From SVEL01 sp045125245 (GTDB lineage: Bacteria; Bacillota; Clostridia; Lachnospirales; Lachnospiraceae), in the NCBI GenBank assembly GCA_045125245.1, contig JBGVNF010000074.1:47440-111439 (forward strand): a stretch of DNA of 64,000 nucleotides. The letters are read 5' to 3'. Both the position numbers and the translations under genes were made by a program. The notes under the pieces are model-generated. The model was not told the DNA's origin, searched no databases, and saw only the letters and a list, made by a program, of their open reading frames with translations. Positions 42,849 to 51,641 of the stretch are shown piece by piece; the first letter of the stretch is position 1, and each line of letters begins with the position of its first letter.

Positions 42849-45800
42849 TTATTCTTCCAATTTGTCCTGTACATCCTCATAAAAAACATATCTATGCTTA
42901 ACTGTTTTCTTTATGTAGTACATCATCTCATCAGCTCTCTTTATATTATCACTGATTTTATCTCTAGCTGAATCCTCCGGATTAAGCACAACACCTGATA
43001 TACCGATTGAACAAGACAGATATTTTTCCTCCGGAATATCTACCGTGCGACCAAGTTTTTTAGCAACCTTATCTGTAAAGCCTCTCTCTTCTCTCAAGAT
43101 TTCGAAAATCTTTTTAGCTGCGCCTTCTACAACCTCTCGGTCTACAGAAGGAATAATAACTAAAAACTCATCTCCGCCGTATCTTACCACATAACCATCT
43201 GGGCCACACACTTCCTTAAGAAGATTTGCATATTCAATCAGCACAAGGTCACCTATATCATGTCCAAACTCATCATTATAAGGCTTAAAATTATCCAAAT
43301 CCGAGTAAAGAATTGACATCTCTGCGCGCTTCTTTTCCACTTCAACCATATGAATTAAAGACTCTAATTCCTCAGCGAAACCCTGTCTGTTATAGAGACC
43401 CGTTAGCATATCTCTGACAGCTAAATTTTGTAATCTCTCATTTGCTATATGAAGCTCATTATTAATCTTCTCAATTCTTTCTCTGTTTTCCATTCTTTCA
43501 ATAGCATCCATAAGCTGTCTAAACATAAGAAGCATAATACCTACGTCGCTATCAACAAATGCATTTCTCTTAATTCTATGATTCCAGTCAGAACACATAG
43601 CAGTACATACTATAAACAATCCCTGCATCTGTTCATCTTCATAAATCGGCGCAAACATCCAAGTATTAATAGTGTTCACTCCAAACACCTCATCAATTAA
43701 AGGTTTATGATCTACATATTCCTTATCAAGACGTGTTGTACAAAATGCATTTCTATGATTTTCAAAATATTCCATAAGATACTCTATCTTATCAGCAATT
43801 GCATATTTAGAATCATTATACTTAATAACTGGTTTTCCATTTTCTATTCGCACAAACACAAATTCATCGATACTAAATGTATTTTTCAGTGTAGCAATAG
43901 AATTACGGATAACCTTCTCTAAAGAATCCTCGTTATTACCTATAAGCTTTTGCCATATACTTACAAATTCGATTTTATCCTTCTGTATTACATAATCGTT
44001 TCTGATAATATTTGATGTCACCAATTCGATAATCTCATCAAGTGCAACACCTTTTATACTTATATCACACTTTCTAGGAACATACTTTACACCTTCCATA
44101 TATGACTTTATTTTATTTTTCTTATTGATATATCCCTTATCTATACAGAATTGTAACGCTTTCTGAAGAACCTTTACCGCATCCTCATCCTTACCTAGCT
44201 GCTTACACACATTTGAGTAAGCGATAACATATGGTACAACAAAAAGAAATGCACTTCCAGATGCCATCTTCATATATTTTTCTGCCTTACACAAGTGTTC
44301 ATAGGCCTTTTCGTAATTCTTTTCTTTCTCAAGAAGAACTGCTCCAATCAAATGATATAAAATCATATCATCTTCCCATAATCTAGAGCCCTCTTCATCC
44401 TGATCCTCAAGCTCTATCATATGTCCAAGATATCTTGTCAAATACTGATAATTTATCTTGCAGCTATATAAAACATTCATCTCATAATTACAAAGAGCTC
44501 TAAGGCCATATAATTTAGACAAATTACAAACTCTTATACCATCAGACTTTATAAGTCGACATGCCTTTAAGCATATATTTAAATACTGGTCTGCGCACGC
44601 ATATTCCTCTGCCAATATTCCATTTATAGCCATATTATACAAAGTTTCGCATATATAATTTACGTCATTAAACTTTATAAAAATATTCAAAGCCTTATTG
44701 AAATATTCACTTGCCTTTGAATATTTCTCCATAGTACTGCAATTGTATCCCATACCGTTATATATATTAGCTTCTTCGAACTCATTTCCAATTCTTGAAA
44801 CCACCTTATAACATTGCGAATAAAAATAATTTGAAACATCAAAAAATCCATTAGAAGAGGCAGTCATAACGGACTTCTTATACGCATCTATAAGAAATCT
44901 GTCATTACCTATTCTATGAGCGATGGCTATTCCTTTATTGTAATTATCGATATTCTCCTCTACAGTTTCTACATCTTTATACTTCTCTGGAGCATTATCA
45001 AATGCATATACGTAAATATGTGCGAGATGATTATAGTATTCGTATGCCTCACATTCCTCGATAAATTCAGGCTCTACATACTTATCCTCCATCAATAACC
45101 ACAGATTTCTCCAACCACTAAACTCATTCATAAGCGCAAGTATCTTAACCTTAAAAATAAGGAACTTTTCACCTATTTTCTCACTTAACTCTCTACATCT
45201 ATTCACGTATCCATTAGCATTTTCTTTCTGAGTGCTATTGATACATATCTGGGCCTTCAGATAATTATACATTAAGTTCTTTCTATCATCATAATGTTCT
45301 TCTAATATAAATCTCATGCCATCGCAATACATCAACGCATCTGACGATTTATCAAGATTCATCGCCACATACGCATATATTCTGAAGATATTAAATTTGT
45401 CTTCGACAGCCACATTTATCTTCTCAACTTCTATCTTATGATAAATTATTTCGAGATAATAATCCGCCTGTTTAAATGCAAGTAAGTTACAAAGATTTTT
45501 AAACTTATCAATATAACTTGACATCTTGTCATGTTCAAAATCCAACGGTCCCTTTGTCTCTCTAATATCGATGGTTGTATTAAATACCCACTCTACAATA
45601 CTATCTGAGGATTCTAACTTTGAAACCATTCTGTTCCAGTCATTCTGACAATACTCCACCACACCAAACAGGTCATTATATGTAGCAAGAACGGCAATTT
45701 TACCACCATATACCCCAGATAAAAGTTCATCTATAAGATTAATTGTAGAATTTCCTGCATAATGAATCCTGTTTAACACAAGCATAAGCGGTTTCTTCTG

Positions 45801-46235
45801 CGACAGACGTTCAAGCATCCTACATATCTCTTTATATAATTTTTCCAACTCGAAATCTATTTCGTTGATAAGAACTTCTTCTTTTCGCCTACAAACGCCA
45901 GTCTCAAAATATGATTTAAAAATAGGTCTATGTAATATATACACACCAGCATTTTCAAAAAATTCTTCGAGACTCTCATCTGACAATTCATAAAATAATT
46001 CCTTTATCCAATCAAGAAATGGCTCAAATGCAGCAATTATATCTCCCGTTTCATATGAATGATATAAGAACTTTACATTTGTTTTTTCTGCGGATATTTC
46101 CATAACTTGTTCATAAGTCAAATCCAATGTATTATAATGCTCTATCAATAAAACATTAGAACTTTGCTCATCCATATTGTGAAGCATAGAATCTATTAAA
46201 TTTTCAAAATACTCCTCATGCACGCTTCTTTCCAT
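42849..46235 (-). CDS. Large sensor diguanylate cyclase, paralogue of 35195-38557
   Basis: 1,128 residues with the same layout: degenerate MalT-like ATPase region without a Walker A (LLIEHYNTLDL, PLMLVLNRIHYAGNSTINLI, AVLATYNDLF), TPR-like repeats, GAF-like segment, and C-terminal GGDEF with RYGGDEF. Blocks such as RPIFKSYFETGVCRR correspond to RSIFKSYFEIGVCRR in the paralogue. The I-site is absent. Start at ATG 46235 after GGAGAAAAAAGT; ATG 46253 lacks a ribosome site. The pair flanks IS110 and pfkA. Confidence 0.85.
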   Translation of the reverse strand: MERSVHEEYFENLIDSMLHNMDEQSSNVLLIEHYNTLDLTYEQVMEISAEKTNVKFLYHSYETGDIIAAFEPFLDWIKELFYELSDESLEEFFENAGVYILHRPIFKSYFETGVCRRKEEVLINEIDFELEKLYKEICRMLERLSQKKPLMLVLNRIHYAGNSTINLIDELLSGVYGGKIAVLATYNDLFGVVEYCQNDWNRMVSKLESSDSIVEWVFNTTIDIRETKGPLDFEHDKMSSYIDKFKNLCNLLAFKQADYYLEIIYHKIEVEKINVAVEDKFNIFRIYAYVAMNLDKSSDALMYCDGMRFILEEHYDDRKNLMYNYLKAQICINSTQKENANGYVNRCRELSEKIGEKFLIFKVKILALMNEFSGWRNLWLLMEDKYVEPEFIEECEAYEYYNHLAHIYVYAFDNAPEKYKDVETVEENIDNYNKGIAIAHRIGNDRFLIDAYKKSVMTASSNGFFDVSNYFYSQCYKVVSRIGNEFEEANIYNGMGYNCSTMEKYSKASEYFNKALNIFIKFNDVNYICETLYNMAINGILAEEYACADQYLNICLKACRLIKSDGIRVCNLSKLYGLRALCNYEMNVLYSCKINYQYLTRYLGHMIELEDQDEEGSRLWEDDMILYHLIGAVLLEKEKNYEKAYEHLCKAEKYMKMASGSAFLFVVPYVIAYSNVCKQLGKDEDAVKVLQKALQFCIDKGYINKKNKIKSYMEGVKYVPRKCDISIKGVALDEIIELVTSNIIRNDYVIQKDKIEFVSIWQKLIGNNEDSLEKVIRNSIATLKNTFSIDEFVFVRIENGKPVIKYNDSKYAIADKIEYLMEYFENHRNAFCTTRLDKEYVDHKPLIDEVFGVNTINTWMFAPIYEDEQMQGLFIVCTAMCSDWNHRIKRNAFVDSDVGIMLLMFRQLMDAIERMENRERIEKINNELHIANERLQNLAVRDMLTGLYNRQGFAEELESLIHMVEVEKKRAEMSILYSDLDNFKPYNDEFGHDIGDLVLIEYANLLKEVCGPDGYVVRYGGDEFLVIIPSVDREVVEGAAKKIFEILREERGFTDKVAKKLGRTVDIPEEKYLSCSIGISGVVLNPEDSARDKISDNIKRADEMMYYIKKTVKHRYVFYEDVQDKLEE

Positions 46236-46354
46236 ACTTTTTTCTCCACTCATTTTAATACATATTTGTATATATTATACTTACACACAATACACTTATC
46301 ACAATATTACCATTTTACAAAACAAAATACAATATCCAATTCCTTATTATTAAT

Positions 46355-46390
46355 ATAAAAAAAGTAAAGTTTATCTCTAAACTTTACTTC
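46355..46390 (-). terminator. Terminator of SRP RNA gene
   Basis: On the minus strand AGTAAAGTTT pairs with AAACTTTACT, followed by TTTTTTTAT, 20 bases after the RNA. Confidence 0.88.
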
Positions 46391-46408
46391 TACAATTATC
46401 TTTTTAAA

Positions 46409-46671
46409 CCACGCATCTGCCGTTGTGTACTGTTCACAGACGTTACTTCTGCAGTTAACTCAGTCCCGGTAACCTTACGGCACATGAAAGATCTCTCTTA
46501 GTGCTGCTCCATTCCTGACCTGACACGGTTCGAAAGTTTCCATTGCGCAAGACCAAAACGTCAACGCCACTTACAAAAGGCAGCTCCACAAGCAAATACC
46601 CGAAGGCAGATATCACCTCTGCTAAAGCGGATTGCAGATACAGGGCACCGCTGACTCCCCAGCTGCGTGGA
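46409..46671 (-). ncRNA. ffs: Signal recognition particle RNA, large Gram-positive type
   Basis: About 263 nucleotides. Domain IV is recognisable by GTGTCAGGTCAGGAATGGAG followed by CAGCACTAAG. GGTGCCCTGTATCTGCAATCC, GTGGCGTTGACGTTTTGG and GTTACCGGGACTGAGTTAAC match the Bacillus scRNA pattern. The terminal helix pairs CCACGCAGCTG with GCAGATGCGTGG. It lies directly after tadA, the common Firmicutes arrangement. It fills most of the 461-base gap. Confidence 0.96.
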
Positions 46672-46715
46672 GTCTTAATTATATACGAATAATCAAGCAA
46701 TGTCAACAAAAACTC

Positions 46716-47201
46716 TTATACCTTAAGCCTTTTCTTTTTTTCACGCATTTCTTTAAAATAGCTTGTAAGTAGACTCGAGCACTCATCATGCAAGATATCC
46801 TGCACAAACTCCACCTGATGATTGAATTGTGGCACATTTAAAAGATTAAGTATAGAACCTGCACACCCCGCCTTTGGATTCATGCATCCGGCGTATACCC
46901 TTTTGATTCGCGACTGCACAATGGCTCCTGCACACATCTGACAAGGCTCCAAGGTTATGTACATTTCACAATCATCTAATCGCCAGTCTCCCATTTTTTT
47001 AGATGCTTTTTTTATCGCATTAAGCTCCGCATGGGACAAGGTATTCTTGTCGGTAACTCTTCTGTTATATCCTCTGCCTATTATTTTATCTTCAAAAACT
47101 ATGACACAGCCTATAGGCACTTCGTTTAATTCATATGCCTTCTTTGCCTGCTTTATAGCTTCCTTCATAAACTTTTCTTCTCTTGATAATCTCCCTGCCA
47201 C
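46716..47201 (-). CDS. tadA: tRNA-specific adenosine deaminase
   Basis: 161 residues. Zinc-binding HAE in LSHAELNAIKK and PCxxC in LEPCQMCAGAI, plus the C-terminal TadA helix. Converts A34 to inosine in tRNA-Arg. The start is a GTG at 47201, 9 bases after GGAGG; the upstream in-frame TTG at 47222 lies before that site. Confidence 0.94.
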   Translation of the reverse strand: MAGRLSREEKFMKEAIKQAKKAYELNEVPIGCVIVFEDKIIGRGYNRRVTDKNTLSHAELNAIKKASKKMGDWRLDDCEMYITLEPCQMCAGAIVQSRIKRVYAGCMNPKAGCAGSILNLLNVPQFNHQVEFVQDILHDECSSLLTSYFKEMREKKKRLKV

Positions 47202-47254
47202 TGTTAAGCGACCTCCAATCAATTTGGTAATTATAATTCAAATCAATGTATTTT

Positions 47255-47815
47255 TTATCCTAATTCCTCATAAGGATTCAATAGTGCATATAATCTATGT
47301 GTCTTCCACACGCCCTTAACCTTAAGATTCTTTTCACATAAACCTTCAAGGGAAAAGCCTACCGCCTCAAGCAGCTTAATAGACGGCTCATTACCTTCCA
47401 TCACATACGCTATCACACGATGCAGCTTTATCTGTTCAAATATCTCTTCGATAACTGCTCTTAAAGCCTCTCTTGCATATCCATTATGCCAATACCTCTT
47501 ATCAAACTTATACCCTATGGTACCACAACAATAAGGCTCTCCCATTATATTTCCACAGGATACTGTACCTATAACCACTGTTGGCTCTTCCTTTAAAAAC
47601 ACATAATATCTCACATATCTATTTCCAAGAGTCGCCACATGTTCCTGATTTAAGATACTTTTCTGATACTCTGGTGTATAATAAAGAGGCGCCCGCTCCA
47701 TTTCATACTCTTCAAAGATATCCTTACCATCACACAAAAATGAGAGCACCATATTGCAGCTGCTCTCATCTAAAACTTTTAAAATTAATCTATCAGTTTC
47801 AACACATACCTTCAT
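47255..47815 (-). CDS. GNAT-family N-acetyltransferase (RimJ/RimL-like)
   Basis: 186 residues, GNAT fold: ETDRLILKVLDES, GTIGYKFDKRYWHNGYAREALRAVI (acetyl-CoA-binding region) and EGNEPSIKLLEAVGFSLEG. This is the RimJ/RimL/YdaF subfamily, which acetylates N-termini or small molecules; the substrate cannot be predicted. Located between tadA and the HD-domain gene. Confidence 0.87.
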   Translation of the reverse strand: MKVCVETDRLILKVLDESSCNMVLSFLCDGKDIFEEYEMERAPLYYTPEYQKSILNQEHVATLGNRYVRYYVFLKEEPTVVIGTVSCGNIMGEPYCCGTIGYKFDKRYWHNGYAREALRAVIEEIFEQIKLHRVIAYVMEGNEPSIKLLEAVGFSLEGLCEKNLKVKGVWKTHRLYALLNPYEELG

Positions 47816-47818
47816 AAT

Positions 47819-48919
47819 CTAGCTATTATACTTTCTTAAATATTCTTTAATTGTGTCTTGGTCAATCTTTATGCGCTTATCCATAGTTTTCATAATATCT
47901 CTAATCTGAAGACTATTTCGTACTTGCTCTCTGTCAAAATCATATATCTGATTGTCATTGAAGCAAAGCACCAGCGGACGTAAAACATTTTCTTCATTAC
48001 CCCTGATTACAAGACCTGTATACGAATTGCTAAACTCAATACATATTCCTGGATATAAAATCTTCATACTATCGATAAGTGCCGCAACTATTTTTTCATT
48101 ATAGATTTCTGGTTCTGCCAAAAGCGCTCTAATAGCCACCACATCTGAACAAGGCTCCTTTCCAAGCTTCATAGAGGTCATATCGTCATAAAGCTCTGCT
48201 ATATGTAATATCCTTGCACATTCCTTATATTTAGTATCATCAGCCTTTATATTTTTCTCATTTTGAAGCACAGACTTCTGCTTTAAAATCTCTTTAATAT
48301 TTTCATTAAAGAAATCCACCTCTTGAAGATATCTATCACCTCGCGCTTCACTTAATGCCATAGTCTTTTTATCTTCTTCTGTGAGTGTACTCTTCTCTAC
48401 GATTTCCTGCGGTATATAAAGCTTACCTATATCATGTACAAGTGCCGCATATACCATATCCTTCATATCTTCCACACTTATTCTCAGTCTTGCGCCCATA
48501 AGTGCCGCCAAGATAGCCACATTTATACTGTGCTTATACACATAGTCATCACAGCTTCTTAAGTTCTGGAAGAAATTCACTTTATTGGAACGCTTGGCAT
48601 ATCTTTTAACAAGACTCTTAATAAGTCCCATTATATTAACAGGCTTCTTTCCTGCTATAAGATTATCCAAATCCTCCTTTAAGCCAAATACACTCATCGT
48701 CTGGAAACGCTCAAACTCTATATCATCCTGTGTCATAGGTGGCAATGGCTCCGCTGGCTCCAATATATATATTCCAATAAGCTTAAAGTTCTTGATACTA
48801 TGAATACCCTGATTTGTCAATTTTGTATCACGGTCATACAACAATACACCATTCTTATTATATATCGGCTTTGCAAGTCTCATACCCTTGGTTAACTCAT
48901 CCACTCTTACAAATCGCAT
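47819..48919 (-). CDS. HD-domain (HD-GYP-like) protein
   Basis: 366 residues. An N-terminal DUF3391-like region (DELTKGMRLAKPIYNKNGVLLYDRDTKLT) is followed by an HD domain with VHDIGKLYIPQEIVEKS. The later metal ligands and the GYP motif of canonical HD-GYP phosphodiesterases are not evident (ALSEARGDRYLQEV), so cyclic di-GMP hydrolysis is doubtful. ATG 48919 follows GAAGGAGTG; the GTG at 48928 is part of that site. It may counter or sense the GGDEF products nearby. Confidence 0.8.
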   Translation of the reverse strand: MRFVRVDELTKGMRLAKPIYNKNGVLLYDRDTKLTNQGIHSIKNFKLIGIYILEPAEPLPPMTQDDIEFERFQTMSVFGLKEDLDNLIAGKKPVNIMGLIKSLVKRYAKRSNKVNFFQNLRSCDDYVYKHSINVAILAALMGARLRISVEDMKDMVYAALVHDIGKLYIPQEIVEKSTLTEEDKKTMALSEARGDRYLQEVDFFNENIKEILKQKSVLQNEKNIKADDTKYKECARILHIAELYDDMTSMKLGKEPCSDVVAIRALLAEPEIYNEKIVAALIDSMKILYPGICIEFSNSYTGLVIRGNEENVLRPLVLCFNDNQIYDFDREQVRNSLQIRDIMKTMDKRIKIDQDTIKEYLRKYNS

Positions 48920-49005
48920 ATACTTCACTCCTTCACGTAAACAACATATACCATTATACTAACACATTATATACTTAAATAAAAGTGAAGTTTTTTATTT
49001 TCAAT

Positions 49006-49926
49006 TTAATTTAAATTCATTATCCAATAATTGCGTTCTAAGCTACCTTTACCATATTCTTTAATAGAAATTTCACATTGAAAACCGTACCTTGCGGCAT
49101 ACATTTCTTCATCTACTGTCTCCCTAGCTGGAGCCCCTATAACAAACTCTCCCTTATGCTTAAAAAATAAAATATGTTTATGTATGTAAAAACACTCCAT
49201 CAAAAAACCATTATTTGTTAACCGCCAATATTTTCTCGGAAGCATAACCATCTGATGTGGATGTAGCTTTACTGCTTGGTGCATTTGCTTATCTATAATT
49301 ACAGGCACCTTCGCCATTCGGTTATAGGCTCTTTCTAGCATGTTATATAAATTTGTATTTATATTTTCTTTCGTTTCCTTTTTTTCTTCCTTTGTTTTTT
49401 TATCTAACTGTTCCTCGTTTATATCCTTTTCATATTTATTTTCAAATATAGCATTGTCCTTAATTTTATCTGTATTTTCTATGGAAACAGCTTCATTTAT
49501 ATGTACCTCTTTCGATTCTTCCTGCTCTTTATACTCATCTATTTTCTTTGGCTCTTCCACATTTTTTATATACAAAGCTTCCTTGTCCCCACTCCACATT
49601 ACCACATATTTATCATCTGCTGTTTCCATAAGTAAACCATCCTCTTTATCACCCTTAAATTTAAGGCGCATTTGCCCTCCCTTTATTTCATAATTTCCTA
49701 CGGTACCTTCACAAGAGCAGCCACATACCTCATCCGCCATATCCTTATTTAAATTCAAACCTTTTATCTTACAATCTCTATCAATATTTCTAGTTTCCTT
49801 GAAACACATATTTATGATTCGATTACCGTTAACTTCTTCTACTCTGCAAAACCCCACATTCCCGCACTTTCTTAAAACATCACCCTCACCTTTGTATCTA
49901 TATATGTATGCTATAATTCTTTGCAA
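49006..49926 (-). CDS. DUF6128-like Lachnospiraceae protein
   Basis: About 306 residues. A beta-rich N-terminal region (FCRVEEVNGNRIINMCFKE), a highly charged Lys/Glu linker (about 130-205) and a conserved C-terminal domain (LHPHQMVMLPRKYWRLTNNGFLMECFYIHKHILFF) resembling DUF6128. The probable start is TTG 49926, 9 bases after TGGAGG; ATG 49944 lies within the ribosome-site region. The ribosome site lies in the arm of a terminator-like hairpin. Function unknown. Confidence 0.65.
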   Translation of the reverse strand: MQRIIAYIYRYKGEGDVLRKCGNVGFCRVEEVNGNRIINMCFKETRNIDRDCKIKGLNLNKDMADEVCGCSCEGTVGNYEIKGGQMRLKFKGDKEDGLLMETADDKYVVMWSGDKEALYIKNVEEPKKIDEYKEQEESKEVHINEAVSIENTDKIKDNAIFENKYEKDINEEQLDKKTKEEKKETKENINTNLYNMLERAYNRMAKVPVIIDKQMHQAVKLHPHQMVMLPRKYWRLTNNGFLMECFYIHKHILFFKHKGEFVIGAPARETVDEEMYAARYGFQCEISIKEYGKGSLERNYWIMNLN

Positions 49927-49933
49927 AATAAAA

Positions 49934-49979
49934 AACCTCCACATATTATATTATGATACATTAATATATGTGAAGGTTT
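49934..49979 (-). terminator. Terminator-like hairpin covering a Shine-Dalgarno site
   Basis: On the minus strand AAACCTTCACATATATTA pairs with TAATATGTGGAGGTTT, then TTTTTATTTTG. It ends the rsmA transcript, and its 3' arm contains the GGAGG of the next gene. Confidence 0.65.
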
Positions 49980-49997
49980 ATTTCTTTATGAATAGAA

Positions 49998-50858
49998 CTA
50001 TGATAAATGATTGGCTAATTCTGCAAACTGTTCAAGGCTTAGCGCCTCTCCTCTAATTGTCTGACTTAATCCCATTTTATCAAGTGCTTCTACCACCTGG
50101 TCTTTGCTAAGGCTTAACTCAGGTGAATTATTTATACTATTTTGAAGTGTCTTTCTTCTTTGGTTAAATGCAGCTCTAATCAACTTAAACATAAGCTTCT
50201 CATCCTTAACCTCTACAGGCACCTGCTCATGTCTTGTCAACTTAATTACAGCTGAACCTACATTTGGTCTTGGCATAAAACAGTTTGGTGGTACATTAGC
50301 TATAATCTCTGGCTTAGCGTAATACTGAACAGCTAAAGACAATGCACCATAATCCTTTGTGCCAGGGCCTACCTGCATACGGTCTGCCACTTCTTTTTGA
50401 ACCATAATAGTGATACTTTCAATAGGAACATGACTTTCAAAAAGTCCCATAATAATAGGTGTTGTAATGTAATATGGAAGATTAGCAACTACCTTTATAG
50501 GCTTTCCATCATTTTCTTCCTCTACAAGCTTATTGATATCAAGCTTTAAGATATCTTCATTGATAACTCTTACATTATCATATTCCTTTAATGTATCATT
50601 CTCTAAGATAGGTATAAGATTCTTATCAATTTCTACTGCAATAACCTTTCTTGCCGACTCGCAAAGATACTGTGTCATCGTACCAATTCCAGGACCTACC
50701 TCAAGAATCATATCATCCTTTGTAATACCTGAAGCAGAAATAATTTTATCGAGAACCCTTGTATCTATAAGGAAGTTCTGACCAAATCTTTTCTGAAACA
50801 TAAAATTATATTTTTGTAATATCGCAATTGTATTTTGTGGTATTCCTAATGTTGCCAT
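49998..50858 (-). CDS. rsmA: 16S rRNA (adenine1518/1519-N6)-dimethyltransferase
   Basis: 286 residues. SAM-binding VGPGIGTMTQ, and the catalytic NLPYYITTPI. Also FGQNFLID near the N-terminus and FNQRRKTLQN near the C-terminus. Dimethylates two adenines of 16S rRNA during ribosome maturation. Follows tatD with a 9-base gap in the metG-tatD-rsmA order known from Firmicutes. Confidence 0.96.
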   Translation of the reverse strand: MATLGIPQNTIAILQKYNFMFQKRFGQNFLIDTRVLDKIISASGITKDDMILEVGPGIGTMTQYLCESARKVIAVEIDKNLIPILENDTLKEYDNVRVINEDILKLDINKLVEEENDGKPIKVVANLPYYITTPIIMGLFESHVPIESITIMVQKEVADRMQVGPGTKDYGALSLAVQYYAKPEIIANVPPNCFMPRPNVGSAVIKLTRHEQVPVEVKDEKLMFKLIRAAFNQRRKTLQNSINNSPELSLSKDQVVEALDKMGLSQTIRGEALSLEQFAELANHLS

Positions 50859-50867
50859 AAAACCTCC

Positions 50868-51641
50868 TTATCTTGCTATCTTGTAAACTCTATAAGCATT
50901 TTCTCTAGTTACTCTTATAACTTCTTCCACAGAAATATTTTTAATCTCTGCTAATTTTTCTGCCACATACTTTATATTTCCTGAGTGGTTTCTTTTGCCC
51001 CTAAATGGCTCTGGCGAAAGGTAAGGACAATCCGTCTCCAATACAAGCTGGTCAAGCGGTGCATACTCTACCACTTCCTTAAGCTTCTTTCCATTCTTAA
51101 AGGTAAGAACGCCACCGATACCTAGCATAAAACCTAAATCCAAAAATTCCTTAGCACATTCCACTCCATAGGAAAAGCAGTGAATTATTCCACCATTTTC
51201 ATAAGATTTTGTACTCTTAATTATGTCCATAGTATCTGCATAGGCATCTCTTGAATGAACATTTATAGGCATTTTTATCTCTTTAGCAAGATTTAACTGA
51301 GCCTCAAACCATTTTTTCTGTATGCTTCTTTCTGGCTCATCCCAGTAATAATCAAGACCGATTTCACCTACAGCCACACACTTATCATGCATAGCCATTC
51401 TCTTAACCTCGTCAAAATTTCCGTCTACTTCCAAATCAAGAGCATCGCTAGGATGTATACCTGCCAGGAAATACATAAAGTCGTATTTTTCTGCTAGTGC
51501 TAAGGAATCATAGCAACCCTTAAGGGATGCAGAGGCATTTACTATAGCCTCCACACCTTTTTCCTTCATAGATAAAAGTAACTCTTCTCTATCCTCATCA
51601 AAACGCTCATCATCGTAATGTGCATGTGTATCGATAATCAT
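50868..51641 (-). CDS. tatD: TatD-family metal-dependent deoxyribonuclease
   Basis: 257 residues from ATG 51641, which overlaps the metG stop (TAATG). Metal ligands in MIIDTHAHYDD, GEIGLDYYWD, PINVHSRDAY, HCFSYG and ETDCPYL. TatD enzymes trim DNA 3' ends or process D-tyrosyl and related substrates. Confidence 0.94.
   Translation of the reverse strand: MIIDTHAHYDDERFDEDREELLLSMKEKGVEAIVNASASLKGCYDSLALAEKYDFMYFLAGIHPSDALDLEVDGNFDEVKRMAMHDKCVAVGEIGLDYYWDEPERSIQKKWFEAQLNLAKEIKMPINVHSRDAYADTMDIIKSTKSYENGGIIHCFSYGVECAKEFLDLGFMLGIGGVLTFKNGKKLKEVVEYAPLDQLVLETDCPYLSPEPFRGKRNHSGNIKYVAEKLAEIKNISVEEVIRVTRENAYRVYKIAR

Noticed and set aside
46254..46355. tRNA or other small RNA in the AT-rich gap after the GGDEF gene
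   Set aside because: No cloverleaf, TTCGA loop or CCA-type end is visible; only AT-rich promoter-like sequence.
46455..46709. 84-residue ORF on the minus strand
   Set aside because: It is a chance reading frame through the SRP RNA, whose conserved domains explain the sequence fully.
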